This document shows positions 37,058-46,850 of a stretch of 61,067 nt of DNA, in pieces. The stretch is from the NCBI RefSeq assembly GCF_030164465.1, contig NZ_JASNJE010000027.1, forward strand, positions 1 through 61,067. Direction: 5' to 3'. The position numbers were made by a program, and so were the translations under genes. The DNA comes from Sedimentitalea xiamensis (lineage in GTDB: Bacteria; Pseudomonadota; Alphaproteobacteria; Rhodobacterales; Rhodobacteraceae). The notes beneath the pieces are model-generated. The model saw only the letters and a list, made by a program, of their open reading frames with translations. It had not been told where the DNA came from and made no database searches. How positions within the stretch are numbered: the stretch's first letter is position 1; every line of letters begins with the position of its first letter.

Positions 37058-37578
37058 AGCTGCGTCAGGCCCGGCCGGAAGATGCCCCCGACATCTGCCG
37101 GATCGTCAACGGCATCATTCGGCAGACGCTCGTCACATTCACAACACTGGAACGCAGCCCTCCGGACGTGGCGGCAGAGATCGACCGGCTCGGGGCCGCG
37201 TTTCAGGTCGCCGAACGGGAAGGGCAGGTGATCGGTTTCGCCTCGTTCGGGCCGTTCCGCGCCGGACCCGGATATGCCCATACCGGCGAAATCAGCATCC
37301 ACCTGGCACCGCGGGCGCGCAGGCAGGGCATCGGCCGGCTGCTGATTCGGCGGCTGGAGGAGGTCGCGGCCGACAAAGGTCTGCATGTGCTGGTCGCGGG
37401 GATCAGCGGCGCCAACCCGCCGGCGGTCGCGTTTCACGCCGCGGCGGGATTCGTTCAGGTCGGGCGCATGCCGCAGGTCGGGTTCAAACGGGACCGATGG
37501 CTCGATCTGATCCTGATGCAGAAGATTTTGCCGCCGGGACCGGATGGCGCACCTGACTCTCGGGGCAGGGCGCGGTAG
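37054..37578 (+). CDS. GNAT family N-acetyltransferase
   Basis: A 174-residue acetyltransferase, most like the phosphinothricin/methionine-sulfoximine acetyltransferase branch. It starts M-K-L-R-Q-A-R-P-E-D-A, has the acetyl-CoA loop R-R-Q-G-I-G-R-L-L at about residues 89-97, and ends with the F-H-A-A-A-G-F-V-Q-V-G-R motif common in that branch. The start overlaps the upstream VOC gene. Substrate inferred only at family level. Confidence 0.87.
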   Translation: MKLRQARPEDAPDICRIVNGIIRQTLVTFTTLERSPPDVAAEIDRLGAAFQVAEREGQVIGFASFGPFRAGPGYAHTGEISIHLAPRARRQGIGRLLIRRLEEVAADKGLHVLVAGISGANPPAVAFHAAAGFVQVGRMPQVGFKRDRWLDLILMQKILPPGPDGAPDSRGRAR

Positions 37579-37587
37579 ACTGAATCG

Positions 37588-38268
37588 ATGTCACTCTGGA
37601 CGCGCATATCGGATGCCCTGGCGGCTCTTGCGAACGGCGAAAGCCTGACGGCGGTTTTCGACCGTCTGCGCGCGCCGCCCGAACGGAGCGTCGCCTTTGC
37701 CATTGCGGTGATCGCGCTCGGGGCCAAGATGGCCAAGGCCGACGGTCACGTGACGCGGGACGAAGTGGCGGCCTTTCGCGAGGTGTTCCAGATCGCCAGG
37801 GACGACGAAGCCGGCGCGGCCAGGGTGTTCAACCTGGCGCGCACGGATGTCGCCGGGTATCAGGAATACGCCCGCCGCATCGAACGTATGTTCTCCGACG
37901 ATCCCAAGACCCTGTGCGACCTGCTGGAAGGCCTGTTCCACATCGCCATGGCGGACGGTTTCTATCATCCGGGGGAAAACAGGTTCCTGGAGGACGTGGC
38001 CGAGATCTTCGGCGTGTCGGAAGCGAAATTCAAGGCGCTGCGGGCGCGGTTCGTCCCGGATGCCGGTCCCGATCCCTATACGGTTCTTGGCGTCACCCCG
38101 GACACCCCGATCGCCGATATCCGCAATGCCTGGCGGGAACTGGTGCGCGAAACCCACCCGGACCGGATGTTGGCGCGGGGGGTGCCGCAGGAAGCGATCA
38201 AACTGGCGGAACGGCGGATGATCGATATCAACCGCGCCTGGGAAGACATCAACGACAAGGCGGCGTGA
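37588..38268 (+). CDS. DjlA-like co-chaperone (TerB + J domain)
   Basis: A 226-residue protein. A TerB-like helical domain (about 30-150) has paired acidic motifs A-K-A-D-G-H-V-T and M-A-D-G-F-Y-H-P, which are metal-binding in TerB. A C-terminal J domain (about 165-226) carries the H-P-D tripeptide in R-E-T-H-P-D-R-M. DjlA proteins stimulate DnaK. The N-terminal membrane anchor of E. coli DjlA is absent, as is common in alphaproteobacteria. It overlaps the next gene by one base (TGATG). Confidence 0.9.
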   Translation: MSLWTRISDALAALANGESLTAVFDRLRAPPERSVAFAIAVIALGAKMAKADGHVTRDEVAAFREVFQIARDDEAGAARVFNLARTDVAGYQEYARRIERMFSDDPKTLCDLLEGLFHIAMADGFYHPGENRFLEDVAEIFGVSEAKFKALRARFVPDAGPDPYTVLGVTPDTPIADIRNAWRELVRETHPDRMLARGVPQEAIKLAERRMIDINRAWEDINDKAA

Positions 38269-39281
38269 TGCGAATTGCGACCTACAATGTCGAATGGTTC
38301 GCCAATCTCTTTGACGACAACGACCAGCTCGTGCTGGACGACGGATGGTCCGGGCGTCAGGACGTGACCCGATCCGAACAGATCGAGGCGGTGGCCAAGG
38401 TCTTCACCGCCCTGGATGCGGACGCGGTGATGATCATCGAAGCCCCAAACACCGGGCGCAAGCAGAACACGGTGGCGGCGCTCGAGAACTTTGCCCGTGC
38501 TTTCGATCTGCGCACCACCAAGGCGGTGATGGGATTCGCCAACGAGACCCATCAGGAAATCGCGCTCATCTATGACCCGAAAATGCTGACCGCGCGCCAT
38601 GATCCGGTGGGCGATCTGTCCGGCAAAAAGGGCAGCCTGGATGCGCCCCGCTTCGATGGAACCTTTCGCATCGATCTCGATATCGATGCGACCGAGGATC
38701 TGGTGCAGTTTTCCAAGCCGCCACTGGAACTGGACATCGGGACCGCCCGCGGCACCCGGCTGCGGATGATCGGCGCGCATCTGAAATCCAAGGCACCGCA
38801 CGGGGCGGGGTCGCGTGACATGGCGATGCGGCTGTCGATCGCCAACCGGCGCAAGCAGCTTGCCCAGGCGATCTGGCTGCGCCAGCGCATAGACGGCCAT
38901 CTGGCGCAGGGCGTCCCGGTCATTCTGCTGGGCGATCTGAACGATGGCCCCGGTCTGGACGACTATGAAAACCTGTTCGGGCGGTCTTCGGTCGAGATCC
39001 TGCTTGGGGACGATCTTTACGACCCGCATGCCCGCAAGGCGCTGGAGCGCAGGCTGGGCGCGGTGCCCACGACCTCGCGGTTCTTGTTGCGGGAGGAAAA
39101 CCGCTATCTCGGGGCGCTTCTGGACTATGTGATGGTGTCGCCCGAACTGATGGCCAGCGGACCCGCCTGGCGGATCTGGCACCCGTTCGACGATGCGCGA
39201 TGCTGGGAAATGGAGGAACTGCGCAACGCGCTGCTGACGGCATCGGATCATTTTCCGGTGTCGCTGGATCTGGATATCTGA
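38268..39281 (+). CDS. endonuclease/exonuclease/phosphatase (EEP) family protein
   Basis: A 337-residue hydrolase. EEP-fold motifs are present: the entry strand R-I-A-T-Y-N-V-E-W-F, I-I-E-A-P-N in the metal-binding position, H-L-K-S-K, L-L-G-D-L-N-D-G-P and the final A-S-D-H-F-P-V. The canonical metal glutamate appears as E in I-I-E-A. Nuclease, phosphatase or phosphodiesterase activity cannot be told apart by sequence. No signal peptide. It is translationally linked to the DjlA-like gene by a TGATG junction. Confidence 0.85.
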   Translation: MRIATYNVEWFANLFDDNDQLVLDDGWSGRQDVTRSEQIEAVAKVFTALDADAVMIIEAPNTGRKQNTVAALENFARAFDLRTTKAVMGFANETHQEIALIYDPKMLTARHDPVGDLSGKKGSLDAPRFDGTFRIDLDIDATEDLVQFSKPPLELDIGTARGTRLRMIGAHLKSKAPHGAGSRDMAMRLSIANRRKQLAQAIWLRQRIDGHLAQGVPVILLGDLNDGPGLDDYENLFGRSSVEILLGDDLYDPHARKALERRLGAVPTTSRFLLREENRYLGALLDYVMVSPELMASGPAWRIWHPFDDARCWEMEELRNALLTASDHFPVSLDLDI

Positions 39282-39319
39282 TCTTTGAATCCGCCGGCCC
39301 CGGTGGTTATATGGAGTCG

Positions 39320-39691
39320 ATGAAAAAGCGTTTCGCCCTCGCCCTCGCCGCGGCTCTGTCCGCAAGTTCCGCCTCTGCGCAAGCGGCGGACGACGGAAGC
39401 GGTCTGATGGAAAAGGGGCTGGAACTGTTCCTCGACGGCTTGCGGCAGGAAATGTCGCCGGCGCTGGAAAACATGCGCAAGCTCGCCGAGGAATACGGCC
39501 CGGCGATCGCCAGCTTTCTCGAACAGATGGGGCCCGCCTTCGGCGAGATGCTGGAAGACGTGAAGGACTGGAGCGCCTACGAGCCGCCGGAAATCCTGCC
39601 GAACGGCGATATCATCCTGCGCAGGAAACAGATGCCGGACTCCGAAACGCCTCCGGTGGAACCGCCGCCGCCGGGGCAGACCGACATCTGA
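39320..39691 (+). CDS. small periplasmic hypothetical protein
   Basis: A 123-residue protein with a classic signal peptide (M-K-K-R-F-A-L-A-L-A-A-A, cleavage after S-A-S-A-Q-A). The mature part is an acidic helix-rich region (E-K-G-L-E-L-F-L-D-G-L-R, then F-L-E-Q-M-G-P-A-F) with a proline-rich tail. ATG 39320 is preferred over ATG 39311 because it begins the typical K-K-R n-region and follows GGAG, though with short spacing. Recurrent in Rhodobacteraceae as I recall, function unknown. It ends 6 bases from the converging ppx stop. Confidence 0.7.
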   Translation: MKKRFALALAAALSASSASAQAADDGSGLMEKGLELFLDGLRQEMSPALENMRKLAEEYGPAIASFLEQMGPAFGEMLEDVKDWSAYEPPEILPNGDIILRRKQMPDSETPPVEPPPPGQTDI

Positions 39692-39697
39692 CCGGGT

Positions 39698-41242
39698 TCA
39701 TTTCACCACGGAAACCGAAAGCTCGGCGCCCAGGGACGTGGCGAGCGATTGCAGCCGCGCTTCGGCGACTTCGCCGAACAGAGCCTGGGCATCGGATGAC
39801 AGCCGGAATTGCAGCTGCCGTTTCTGCGGAAACCAGCGCAGGCTGCTTTTGTTGCCATGCTTCTGCATCAGAAGCATGGCCCCGAATCTCATCGCCTTGC
39901 CCAGCACTTCGGCCTGTTGCTGCCGTTTCTCGTCGAGAAGGCCGAACATGTCGTCGAACCGGGTGCCTTCGCGCTTGTTGCGATAGCGGTGCATCAGGGC
40001 AAGACCGAGGAAAACCCGCTCCGAATGCTTGAGCCCGCCCAGGTTGGCGCGCGTGGCGTTGTCAAAGCAGATTTCCGCGCGATAGTCCGGATGCGCGCGC
40101 CAGCTGACGTCGTGCAGCAGGCATGCGGCCTTGACCAGCCGTTTCTGCTGATCGGGAGCGGATTTGAACAGCGGCATGACGAAATCGAACAATGTCTTGC
40201 CGAACCCCGGAAACCGCGCGTCCTTGGCTTCGGCAAAACGGCAGGCTTCGATCAGAGGGTCGCGGTCGCGCAGACGCTGCGGCATCTGTTCATAAAGCAG
40301 CCCTTCGCGGATGCCGTAGCTCGAGACCGCGATATCCTTGGGTTTGAACGTGCGGACGAGACGGCCAAGCACGTCGCAAGCGATCGGGACCAGCGCCATC
40401 CGGGCCATCGACACGCCCGATTCCAGGCGCAGCCATTCCGCATCGCTTTCTTCGATGAACCTGATCGTGGCGCGTAGATCCTTGGGTTTCATCCGGTATT
40501 CATGCAACACGCGCAGCGGGTAGTTGCGCCGCAGCATGTCGATGCGCGCAATCGCCCGCCAGCTTCCGCCGACCAGAAAAAGACGGTCGCGCTGAGGCCC
40601 CATCTTGTCGCTCAACTGGCGCATGACCCCGTCGATATGCGCCTTCCGGCCGCGCAGCCCGCCGCGGAGTCCCGCCAGTTTCAGCGGGCCGAGGGCCGAG
40701 GAAACGCGCTTGCCCACGCGTCCGTCCTTGATTTCCGCCAGTTCCATGCTGGACCCGCCGATATCGCAGACCAGCCCGTAGGAGCCGGGCCAGCCGAGCA
40801 GGACGCCCTGCGCGGACAGCCGGGCCTCTTCCTCGCCGTCGATTACCCAGAGTTTCAGTCCGGTCTCCGCCAGAACCTCGTCGCGGAATTCCTGCCCGTC
40901 CCTGGCGTCGCGGACGGCGGCGGTGGCGACGGCGGTCAGGGGCGGCAGGTCCATGCCGTCGGCGAGATGCTGAAACCGGCGCAAAGCGGCCAGCGCGCGG
41001 CGGCGGCCTTCGGGGTTGAGGCTGCCGGTTTCGGACAGCCCGGCCCCGAGGGCGCACATGATCTTTTCGTTGTAGAAATAGGCGGGACTGCGGGCCGCGC
41101 CGTCGAACACGACAAGGCGGACGGAGTTCGACCCGACGTCCACGACGCCGACACGGGACAATGCCCGCGCGCTGGGGCTGTCGAACAGCGCCCGGCCGAA
41201 TGGCCCCCATTCGGGAACGGATTCTCCTGATTGCAAAGTCAT
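39698..41242 (-). CDS. ppx: exopolyphosphatase / Ppx-GppA family
   Basis: A 514-residue protein. The N-terminal ASKHA phosphatase domain has V-V-D-V-G-S-N-S-V-R-L (about 32-42), A-T-A-A-V-R-D-A and the phosphate loop C-D-I-G-G-S-S-M-E-L-A near 168. The C-terminal HD-like helical region includes L-L-H-D-V-S-W near 377. It degrades polyphosphate or acts on pppGpp. It follows ppk by 49 bases in the same direction, so synthesis and hydrolysis of polyphosphate share a transcript. Confidence 0.92.
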   Translation of the reverse strand: MTLQSGESVPEWGPFGRALFDSPSARALSRVGVVDVGSNSVRLVVFDGAARSPAYFYNEKIMCALGAGLSETGSLNPEGRRRALAALRRFQHLADGMDLPPLTAVATAAVRDARDGQEFRDEVLAETGLKLWVIDGEEEARLSAQGVLLGWPGSYGLVCDIGGSSMELAEIKDGRVGKRVSSALGPLKLAGLRGGLRGRKAHIDGVMRQLSDKMGPQRDRLFLVGGSWRAIARIDMLRRNYPLRVLHEYRMKPKDLRATIRFIEESDAEWLRLESGVSMARMALVPIACDVLGRLVRTFKPKDIAVSSYGIREGLLYEQMPQRLRDRDPLIEACRFAEAKDARFPGFGKTLFDFVMPLFKSAPDQQKRLVKAACLLHDVSWRAHPDYRAEICFDNATRANLGGLKHSERVFLGLALMHRYRNKREGTRFDDMFGLLDEKRQQQAEVLGKAMRFGAMLLMQKHGNKSSLRWFPQKRQLQFRLSSDAQALFGEVAEARLQSLATSLGAELSVSVVK

Positions 41243-41291
41243 GCTGCCCCCGGATGGCTCTTCGTTAAAATGCGCGATGGTTCCGGTGCGG

Positions 41292-43478
41292 TCAATTCCC
41301 GGTGATGTCGTCGGTATGGGTCAGTTTCGGCACATCCGACGCCCCGGCCGACCCGCGCCCGGACAGGGACGGGTTTTCCATGAAGAACCGGTGGCAGTTG
41401 AAGGCGAAAGCGCCTTCCGGCAGGTCGGCGCGGTTGAATGTCCCGTCCGGTCCCATCACCCAGCTTTGGGCGACGTCCGCCAGGTTGGCGGCCATCACCT
41501 GGCCGACGATCTGCGCCTTTACCGTGGGGTTGTTGATCTCGATCAGGGTTTCGACCCGCCGGTTGAGGTTGCGCCCCATCCAGTCGGCGGAAGAGATATA
41601 GACCCGCGCCTTCTTGCTGGGCAGGCCGTGGCCATTGCCGAAACAGACGATGCGGGAATGTTCCAGAAAGCGCCCGACGATGGATTTGACCCTTATGTTG
41701 TCGCTCAGGCCCTTGATGCCCGGTCTCAGACCGCAGATTCCGCGGATCACGAGGCTGATCTTCACCCCGCCCTGGCTGGCCGCATAGAGCGCGTCGATCA
41801 CTTCGCTGTCGATGAGCGAGTTCATCTTCGCCCAGATTTCGCCCGGCCGCCCTTCCTTCACATGTTCGATTTCCGCGGCGATCATCTCGAGCAGGCGCGG
41901 TTTCAGGCTGATGGGTGAAATCGCCAGGTTCTCCAGCGCTTCGGGCTGGGCGTATCCGGACAGGAAATTGAACACCTTGGTCGCATCCCGACCCAGGGCG
42001 CGGTCGCAGGTGAAGAACGACAGGTCGGTATAGATGCGGGCGGTGATCGGATGATAATTGCCGGTGCCGTAATGGGTGTAGGTGACGAGATTGTCGCCTT
42101 CGCGCCGCACCACGGTGCTGATCTTGGCATGGGTCTTGAGGTCGAGAAACCCGTAGACCACATGCGCGCCGGCGCGTTCGAGCCGGCGGGACTGGCGGAT
42201 ATTGGCGGCCTCGTCGAAGCGCGCCTTGAGTTCGACCAGCGCGGTGACGGATTTGCCGTCCTCGGCGGCCTCGCACAGGGCCTCGACGATCGGGGAATTC
42301 TTGGACGTCCGGTAGAGCGTCTGCTTGATCGCCACCACATCGGGATCGCGCGCCGCCTGGGTCAGGAAGCGCACCACCATGTCGAAGGTTTCATAGGGGT
42401 GGTGCAGCAGCATGTCCTTTTGCCGGATCGCCGCGAACATGTCGCCGTCGAAATCGCTGACCCGTTCGGGAACGCGCGGCGTGAAGGCCGGCCACAGAAG
42501 ATCGGGCCGGCTGTCCAGCACCAGTTCGTCCAGGTCCGCGACGCCGATCATGCCGTCGATCTCGACCACCTCGGCGGTTTCCACGCCCAGTTCCGCCATG
42601 ATCGTGGACATGAGTTTCTCGGGCGCCCCGGCGGAATGGGTCAGGCGCACGACTTCGCCGCGCCGCCGCCGTTTCAGGGCGACTTCGAATTCGCGCACCA
42701 GGTCCTCGGCTTCTTCCTCGACTTCCAGATCGCTGTCGCGCAGGACGCGGAATTCGAAATGGGCCTTGAGCTTGTAGCCAGGGAACAGGCTGTCCACATG
42801 TTCCAGCAACAATTCTTCCAGCGGCAGAAAGCGATGGGAGCCGGGGTCCGAGGGCAGGGCGGTGAACCGGTCGATCTGGTGCGGAATCGGAAGCAGCGCC
42901 TGAAGCGTCCGCTTGTCCCTGGTCCGTTCCAGTTGCAGCGCCAGGCAGAAACCGGTGTTCGGAATGAACGGGAAGGGATGCGCCGGGTCGATGGCGAGCG
43001 GCGACAGGACGGGAAATACCCGGTTCAGGAAGAATTCGGCCAGGAAACTCTTGTCGGGGTCGGTCAGTTCATCGCGGCGCAGCACCGATATCCCGGCGTC
43101 TTCCATTTCGTCCTGCAGCGCGGTCAGAACCCGCTGCTGGGATTGCATCAGCCGGCGCGCGTTCTCGTTGATCAGGACAAGCTGCTCTGCGGGCGTCAGC
43201 CCGTCCGCCGCGGGCGTGGTGTTTCCCGCATGCGCGAGTTCGCGCAGACCGGCCACCCGCACGGTGTAGAATTCGTCGAGGTTGTTGGCCGAGATCGACA
43301 GGAAACGCAGCCGTTCCAGCAACGGAACACGCGCGTTTTCGGCTTCTTCCAGCACGCGCCAGTTGAACCCCAGCCAGCTGAGTTCCCGGTTGTAGAAGCG
43401 GCCCGGCCCGGAGATATCGAGATCGGGCAGGTCGACGGCGGGCAAGAACGGCGAAGCCAGGAAGTCTGCGTTGGTCAT
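41292..43478 (-). CDS. ppk: polyphosphate kinase 1
   Basis: A 728-residue enzyme that polymerises the gamma-phosphate of ATP. The N domain has R-F-Y-N-R-E-L-S-W-L-G-F-N and N-L-D-E-F. The catalytic part has V-A-I-K-Q-T-L-Y-R-T, the autophosphorylated-His region H-Y-G-T-G-N-Y-H and S-S-A-D-W-M-G-R-N. Length is typical of PPK1. Start 43478 begins the conserved N terminus; the frame extends upstream but without coding character. It lies between hdaA and ppx in one operon. Confidence 0.95.
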   Translation of the reverse strand: MTNADFLASPFLPAVDLPDLDISGPGRFYNRELSWLGFNWRVLEEAENARVPLLERLRFLSISANNLDEFYTVRVAGLRELAHAGNTTPAADGLTPAEQLVLINENARRLMQSQQRVLTALQDEMEDAGISVLRRDELTDPDKSFLAEFFLNRVFPVLSPLAIDPAHPFPFIPNTGFCLALQLERTRDKRTLQALLPIPHQIDRFTALPSDPGSHRFLPLEELLLEHVDSLFPGYKLKAHFEFRVLRDSDLEVEEEAEDLVREFEVALKRRRRGEVVRLTHSAGAPEKLMSTIMAELGVETAEVVEIDGMIGVADLDELVLDSRPDLLWPAFTPRVPERVSDFDGDMFAAIRQKDMLLHHPYETFDMVVRFLTQAARDPDVVAIKQTLYRTSKNSPIVEALCEAAEDGKSVTALVELKARFDEAANIRQSRRLERAGAHVVYGFLDLKTHAKISTVVRREGDNLVTYTHYGTGNYHPITARIYTDLSFFTCDRALGRDATKVFNFLSGYAQPEALENLAISPISLKPRLLEMIAAEIEHVKEGRPGEIWAKMNSLIDSEVIDALYAASQGGVKISLVIRGICGLRPGIKGLSDNIRVKSIVGRFLEHSRIVCFGNGHGLPSKKARVYISSADWMGRNLNRRVETLIEINNPTVKAQIVGQVMAANLADVAQSWVMGPDGTFNRADLPEGAFAFNCHRFFMENPSLSGRGSAGASDVPKLTHTDDITGN

Positions 43479-43521
43479 GATCCGTCCAATAGAGTCTCTG
43501 TGTGACAGAAACGTATAGATT

Positions 43522-44202
43522 CTATGTGCTCTTATCCATATGGCCAAGCAGGCCGGCGGCGAGTTTGCGCGACAGGGTGCGTCCCTGCGACAACGCGGCC
43601 CGGTCCAGCCGGTCGACGATGTCGGCGGCGGCCAGGAAAGACCTGTCCATGCGTTGCAGAAGAAACGGAATCACGTCGGGCCTGGGCGTGATCTGGCGAT
43701 CCGCGAACAGCTTGGCGAGCACCGCCGCCAGCAAGGGGTCATCGGGTGGAGACAGGGCGATGTGGGTCGCCCCCTGAACGCGGCTCTGCAGGTCGGGCAG
43801 GGACAGTCCCCAGAGATTGGGCGACGGCCGCCCGGTCAGCAGCAGGCGGTTTCCCTGGGCCAGGGCCAGGTTGTGCAGGTGAAACAATGCGTTCTGCGCC
43901 GTCTCGTCCGTCGCGATCTCGGGCACGTCCTCGACGGCGACCGGGCCTGCGGCCAGGGCCGGCACATCCCGTTCCGTCGTCGCCGAAGCCTTGACGATCC
44001 GGGCGCCCGTGTGTGCGGCCCAGACATGGCAGAGATGGGTCTTGCCGGACCCTGCGGGGCCGGAGAGGACGAGTTTTCCCCCCGGCCAGGTGTCCGGATA
44101 CTCGATCATCGCCACTGCGAGCGCGTTGGCGGGAGAGACGAAGAAATCATCCCGCCCCAGCGCCGGACGGGCTGGCAAGTCGAAACTCAGCTGTTCCGCC
44201 AT
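43522..44202 (-). CDS. hdaA: HdaA, DnaA-related regulator of replication initiation
   Basis: A 226-residue AAA+ protein lacking DnaA's DNA-binding domain. Walker A is G-P-A-G-S-G-K-T-H-L near 48-57, followed by Walker B-like V-A-V-E-D-V-P. The N terminus Q-L-S-F-D-L-P matches the beta-clamp-binding motif of Hda proteins. With the sliding clamp it stimulates ATP hydrolysis by DnaA to prevent re-initiation. It starts 1 base after the AI-2E permease stop and lies 43 bases before ppk, an arrangement known from other alphaproteobacteria. Confidence 0.88.
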   Translation of the reverse strand: MAEQLSFDLPARPALGRDDFFVSPANALAVAMIEYPDTWPGGKLVLSGPAGSGKTHLCHVWAAHTGARIVKASATTERDVPALAAGPVAVEDVPEIATDETAQNALFHLHNLALAQGNRLLLTGRPSPNLWGLSLPDLQSRVQGATHIALSPPDDPLLAAVLAKLFADRQITPRPDVIPFLLQRMDRSFLAAADIVDRLDRAALSQGRTLSRKLAAGLLGHMDKST

Positions 44203-44203
44203 T

Positions 44204-45271
44204 TCAGGGATTGTCCTGATCGGAAAGCCCGCGATAGAGACGGCTGTCGAGATACTGATCGATGCCGAACCGCGCGATCACGCCGAGGGCGGCGGCGACC
44301 GGCACGGCCACCAGCATGCCGACAAAGCCGAACAGCGCGCCAAAGACCGACAGGGCGAGCAGTAGCCAGACCGGGTGCAGCCCGACGGAACTGCCGACCA
44401 GTTTCGGCGTCAGCAGGTTGCCCTCGACCACCTGTCCGATGACGAAGATCAGGCCCACGAGTCCGATGGATGCCCAGTCGCCCCAGTACTGGAACAGCGC
44501 CAGCCCTATCGCCAGGGTGCCTCCGATCATGGCGCCAAGATAGGGAATGAAGGTCACAAGCCCGGCAACGAATCCCACGACCAACCCGAACTGCAAGCCG
44601 ACCGCCATCAGGGCGACGGCATAATAGGTGCCCAGAATCAGGCTGACCGTGCCCATTCCCCGGATGAAGCTCGCCAGCGTCTTGTCGATGTCCGACGCGA
44701 TGCGGCGGATCACTGGCGCGTGGTCGCGCGGCAGCAGCTCGTCGATGCGGGCGATCATCCGGTCCCAGTCGAGCAGCATGTAGACCGACACCACGGGCAC
44801 CACCACCAGCAGGATGATAATGTTGAGAAACGAAAGGGCCGAGCCGAGAACGCCTTCGATCAGTTCCGGGCCTCGGTTCTTGATCGCGTCGCCGATGGTG
44901 CTCAGGGTTTCACGGGCGGTCGACCCCTCGACCAAGATCGACGGAAACTGCCGCGCGATGAAGGTCTGAAGGTCCCGCATCAGTTGCGGCATGATGTTGA
45001 TCAGATCCACCATCTGCTTGACCAGGGCGGGAATGACCAGCAATCCCATGATGACCGCGATCAGGATCGCAACCACGGTGATCACCGCCGTCGCCGCCAC
45101 CCGTGACAGCCCGGCCCGTTCCAGCCGGTCCGCAACCGGATCGATGAAATAGGCGATCGCGCTGCCAAGCACGAAAGGCAGCAGGACATCCCCCAGAAAC
45201 CAGAGCACGATGGCAAAGGTGACGGCGGCGACGCCCCAGTATCTGAGCTGATCCTTGACGGGAAGCGACAT
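44204..45271 (-). CDS. AI-2E family (PerM-like) membrane protein
   Basis: A 355-residue polytopic membrane protein with about eight hydrophobic segments. The N-terminal pair is followed by a long amphipathic stretch (Q-L-M-R-D-L-Q-T-F-I), then the conserved G-L-V-T-F-I-P-Y-L-G-A-M-I-G-G and P-K-L-V-G-S-S-V-G-L-H-P motifs of the family. Some members export autoinducer-2 and others are Na+/H+ antiporters; the role here is open. Start 45271 has GGAG 5 bases upstream. First gene of the hdaA-ppk-ppx operon and divergent from proS. Confidence 0.87.
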   Translation of the reverse strand: MSLPVKDQLRYWGVAAVTFAIVLWFLGDVLLPFVLGSAIAYFIDPVADRLERAGLSRVAATAVITVVAILIAVIMGLLVIPALVKQMVDLINIMPQLMRDLQTFIARQFPSILVEGSTARETLSTIGDAIKNRGPELIEGVLGSALSFLNIIILLVVVPVVSVYMLLDWDRMIARIDELLPRDHAPVIRRIASDIDKTLASFIRGMGTVSLILGTYYAVALMAVGLQFGLVVGFVAGLVTFIPYLGAMIGGTLAIGLALFQYWGDWASIGLVGLIFVIGQVVEGNLLTPKLVGSSVGLHPVWLLLALSVFGALFGFVGMLVAVPVAAALGVIARFGIDQYLDSRLYRGLSDQDNP

Positions 45272-45457
45272 TGCGGCTCCACACTGCGATTTCCGTTCTG
45301 ACATCGCTCATCGTCCGCCGGGTTTCAAGAGAAAGCGATACAGCGGAGGATCATGCGAGCCATCCGCCGCGACGCCTGCATGACGCCAATGCCCGATTGC
45401 CTGAGGCGTCAGATTGGCATAGACCGCGACGGACTGCCGTCCACAAAGAGATCACCC

Positions 45458-46795
45458 ATGCGCCTGTCCCGCTATTTCCTGCCCGTCCTGAAAGAAAACC
45501 CCGCCGAGGCGCAGATCGTCAGCCATCGGCTGATGTTGCGTGCCGGCATGATCAAGCAGGCGCAGGCCGGTATCTATTCCTGGCTGCCCCTGGGCTTCAA
45601 GGTGCTGAAGAACATCGAAAACATCGTGCACGAGGAACAGGTCAAGGCCGGGCATATCCCGATGCTGATGCCGACGCTGCAATCGGCGGACCTGTGGCGC
45701 GAAAGCGGGCGATACGACGACTACGGCGAAGAGATGCTGCGGATCACCGACCGGCATGGGCGCGACATGCTCTATGGGCCGACGAACGAAGAGCTGATCA
45801 CCGACATCTTCCGCAGTCACGTGAGCAGTTACCGCGACCTGCCGCTGACGCTCTACCACATCCAGTGGAAATTCCGCGACGAGATCCGTCCGCGCTTCGG
45901 GGTGATGCGCGGCCGTGAGTTCCTGATGAAGGACGGATACAATTTCGACGTCGACAAGCCGTCGGCGCTGCACGCCTACAACCGGCACATGGTCAGCTAC
46001 TTGCGCACCTATGAACGCATGGGTCTGCAGGCGATCCCGATGCGCGCGGACAGCGGCCCCATTGGCGGCGACGACACCCACGAATTCCTCGTGCTCGCGG
46101 ACACCGGTGAATCCGAGGTGTTCTATGACAGCGACATACTGAACCTGAAATTCGGCGACCGGGTGGTGGATTACGACGACTGGGAAGAATGCGCGGGGAT
46201 CGTGAAGGAATGGACGACTCCCTACGCCCGCACCGACGAAACCCATGATCCGGCGCTGTTTGACGCCATCCCGGAGGCGCGACGCAGGACCAGCCGGGGC
46301 ATCGAGGTCGGCCAGATCTTCTATTTCGGCACCAAGTATTCCGAACCGCTGGGCGCGACGGTGCAGAACGCCGACGGCAAGGCGGTGCCGGTGCACATGG
46401 GCAGCCACGGAATCGGCGTCTCGCGCCTCCTGGGCGCGATCATCGAGGCCAGCCACGACGACAAGGGCATCATCTGGCCCGAGGGCGTGACCCCGTTCCA
46501 CTGCGGCATCGTCAACCTGAAGCAGGGCGATGCCGAAGCGGACGCCGCCTGCGAAACGCTTTACGCGTCGCTCGTTGCGATGGGGCTGGAGCCGCTCTAC
46601 GACGACACCAACGAACGCGCCGGGGCCAAGTTCGCGACGATGGACCTGATCGGCCTTCCCTGGCGCATCACCGTCGGCCCGCGCGGGCTGAAGAACGGGG
46701 TCGTCGAACTGACCAGCCGCCGCAGCGGTGAAAGCGAGGAACTGCCGCCGGAATTGGCGCTTGCCAAAGTGGCGGAGATCTATGCTGCACGATAG
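45458..46795 (+). CDS. proS: prolyl-tRNA synthetase, short alphaproteobacterial type
   Basis: A 445-residue class II aminoacyl-tRNA synthetase. Motif 2 ([17 protein letters not shown]) and motif 3 (G-S-H-G-I-G-V-S-R) are intact. The short length reflects lack of the editing insertion domain, normal for this group. ATG 45458 begins the conserved M-R-L-S-R-Y-F-L-P. It is divergent from the AI-2E permease gene over about 185 bases. From memory of related genomes lolC/E usually follows closely; here three lower-GC genes intervene. Confidence 0.95.
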   Translation: MRLSRYFLPVLKENPAEAQIVSHRLMLRAGMIKQAQAGIYSWLPLGFKVLKNIENIVHEEQVKAGHIPMLMPTLQSADLWRESGRYDDYGEEMLRITDRHGRDMLYGPTNEELITDIFRSHVSSYRDLPLTLYHIQWKFRDEIRPRFGVMRGREFLMKDGYNFDVDKPSALHAYNRHMVSYLRTYERMGLQAIPMRADSGPIGGDDTHEFLVLADTGESEVFYDSDILNLKFGDRVVDYDDWEECAGIVKEWTTPYARTDETHDPALFDAIPEARRRTSRGIEVGQIFYFGTKYSEPLGATVQNADGKAVPVHMGSHGIGVSRLLGAIIEASHDDKGIIWPEGVTPFHCGIVNLKQGDAEADAACETLYASLVAMGLEPLYDDTNERAGAKFATMDLIGLPWRITVGPRGLKNGVVELTSRRSGESEELPPELALAKVAEIYAAR

Positions 46796-46850
46796 CTCCG
46801 TCTGGTGAGGCCAGAAAGGTCTGCTCAAGCCGCTGAGAAAGGACATCTAC

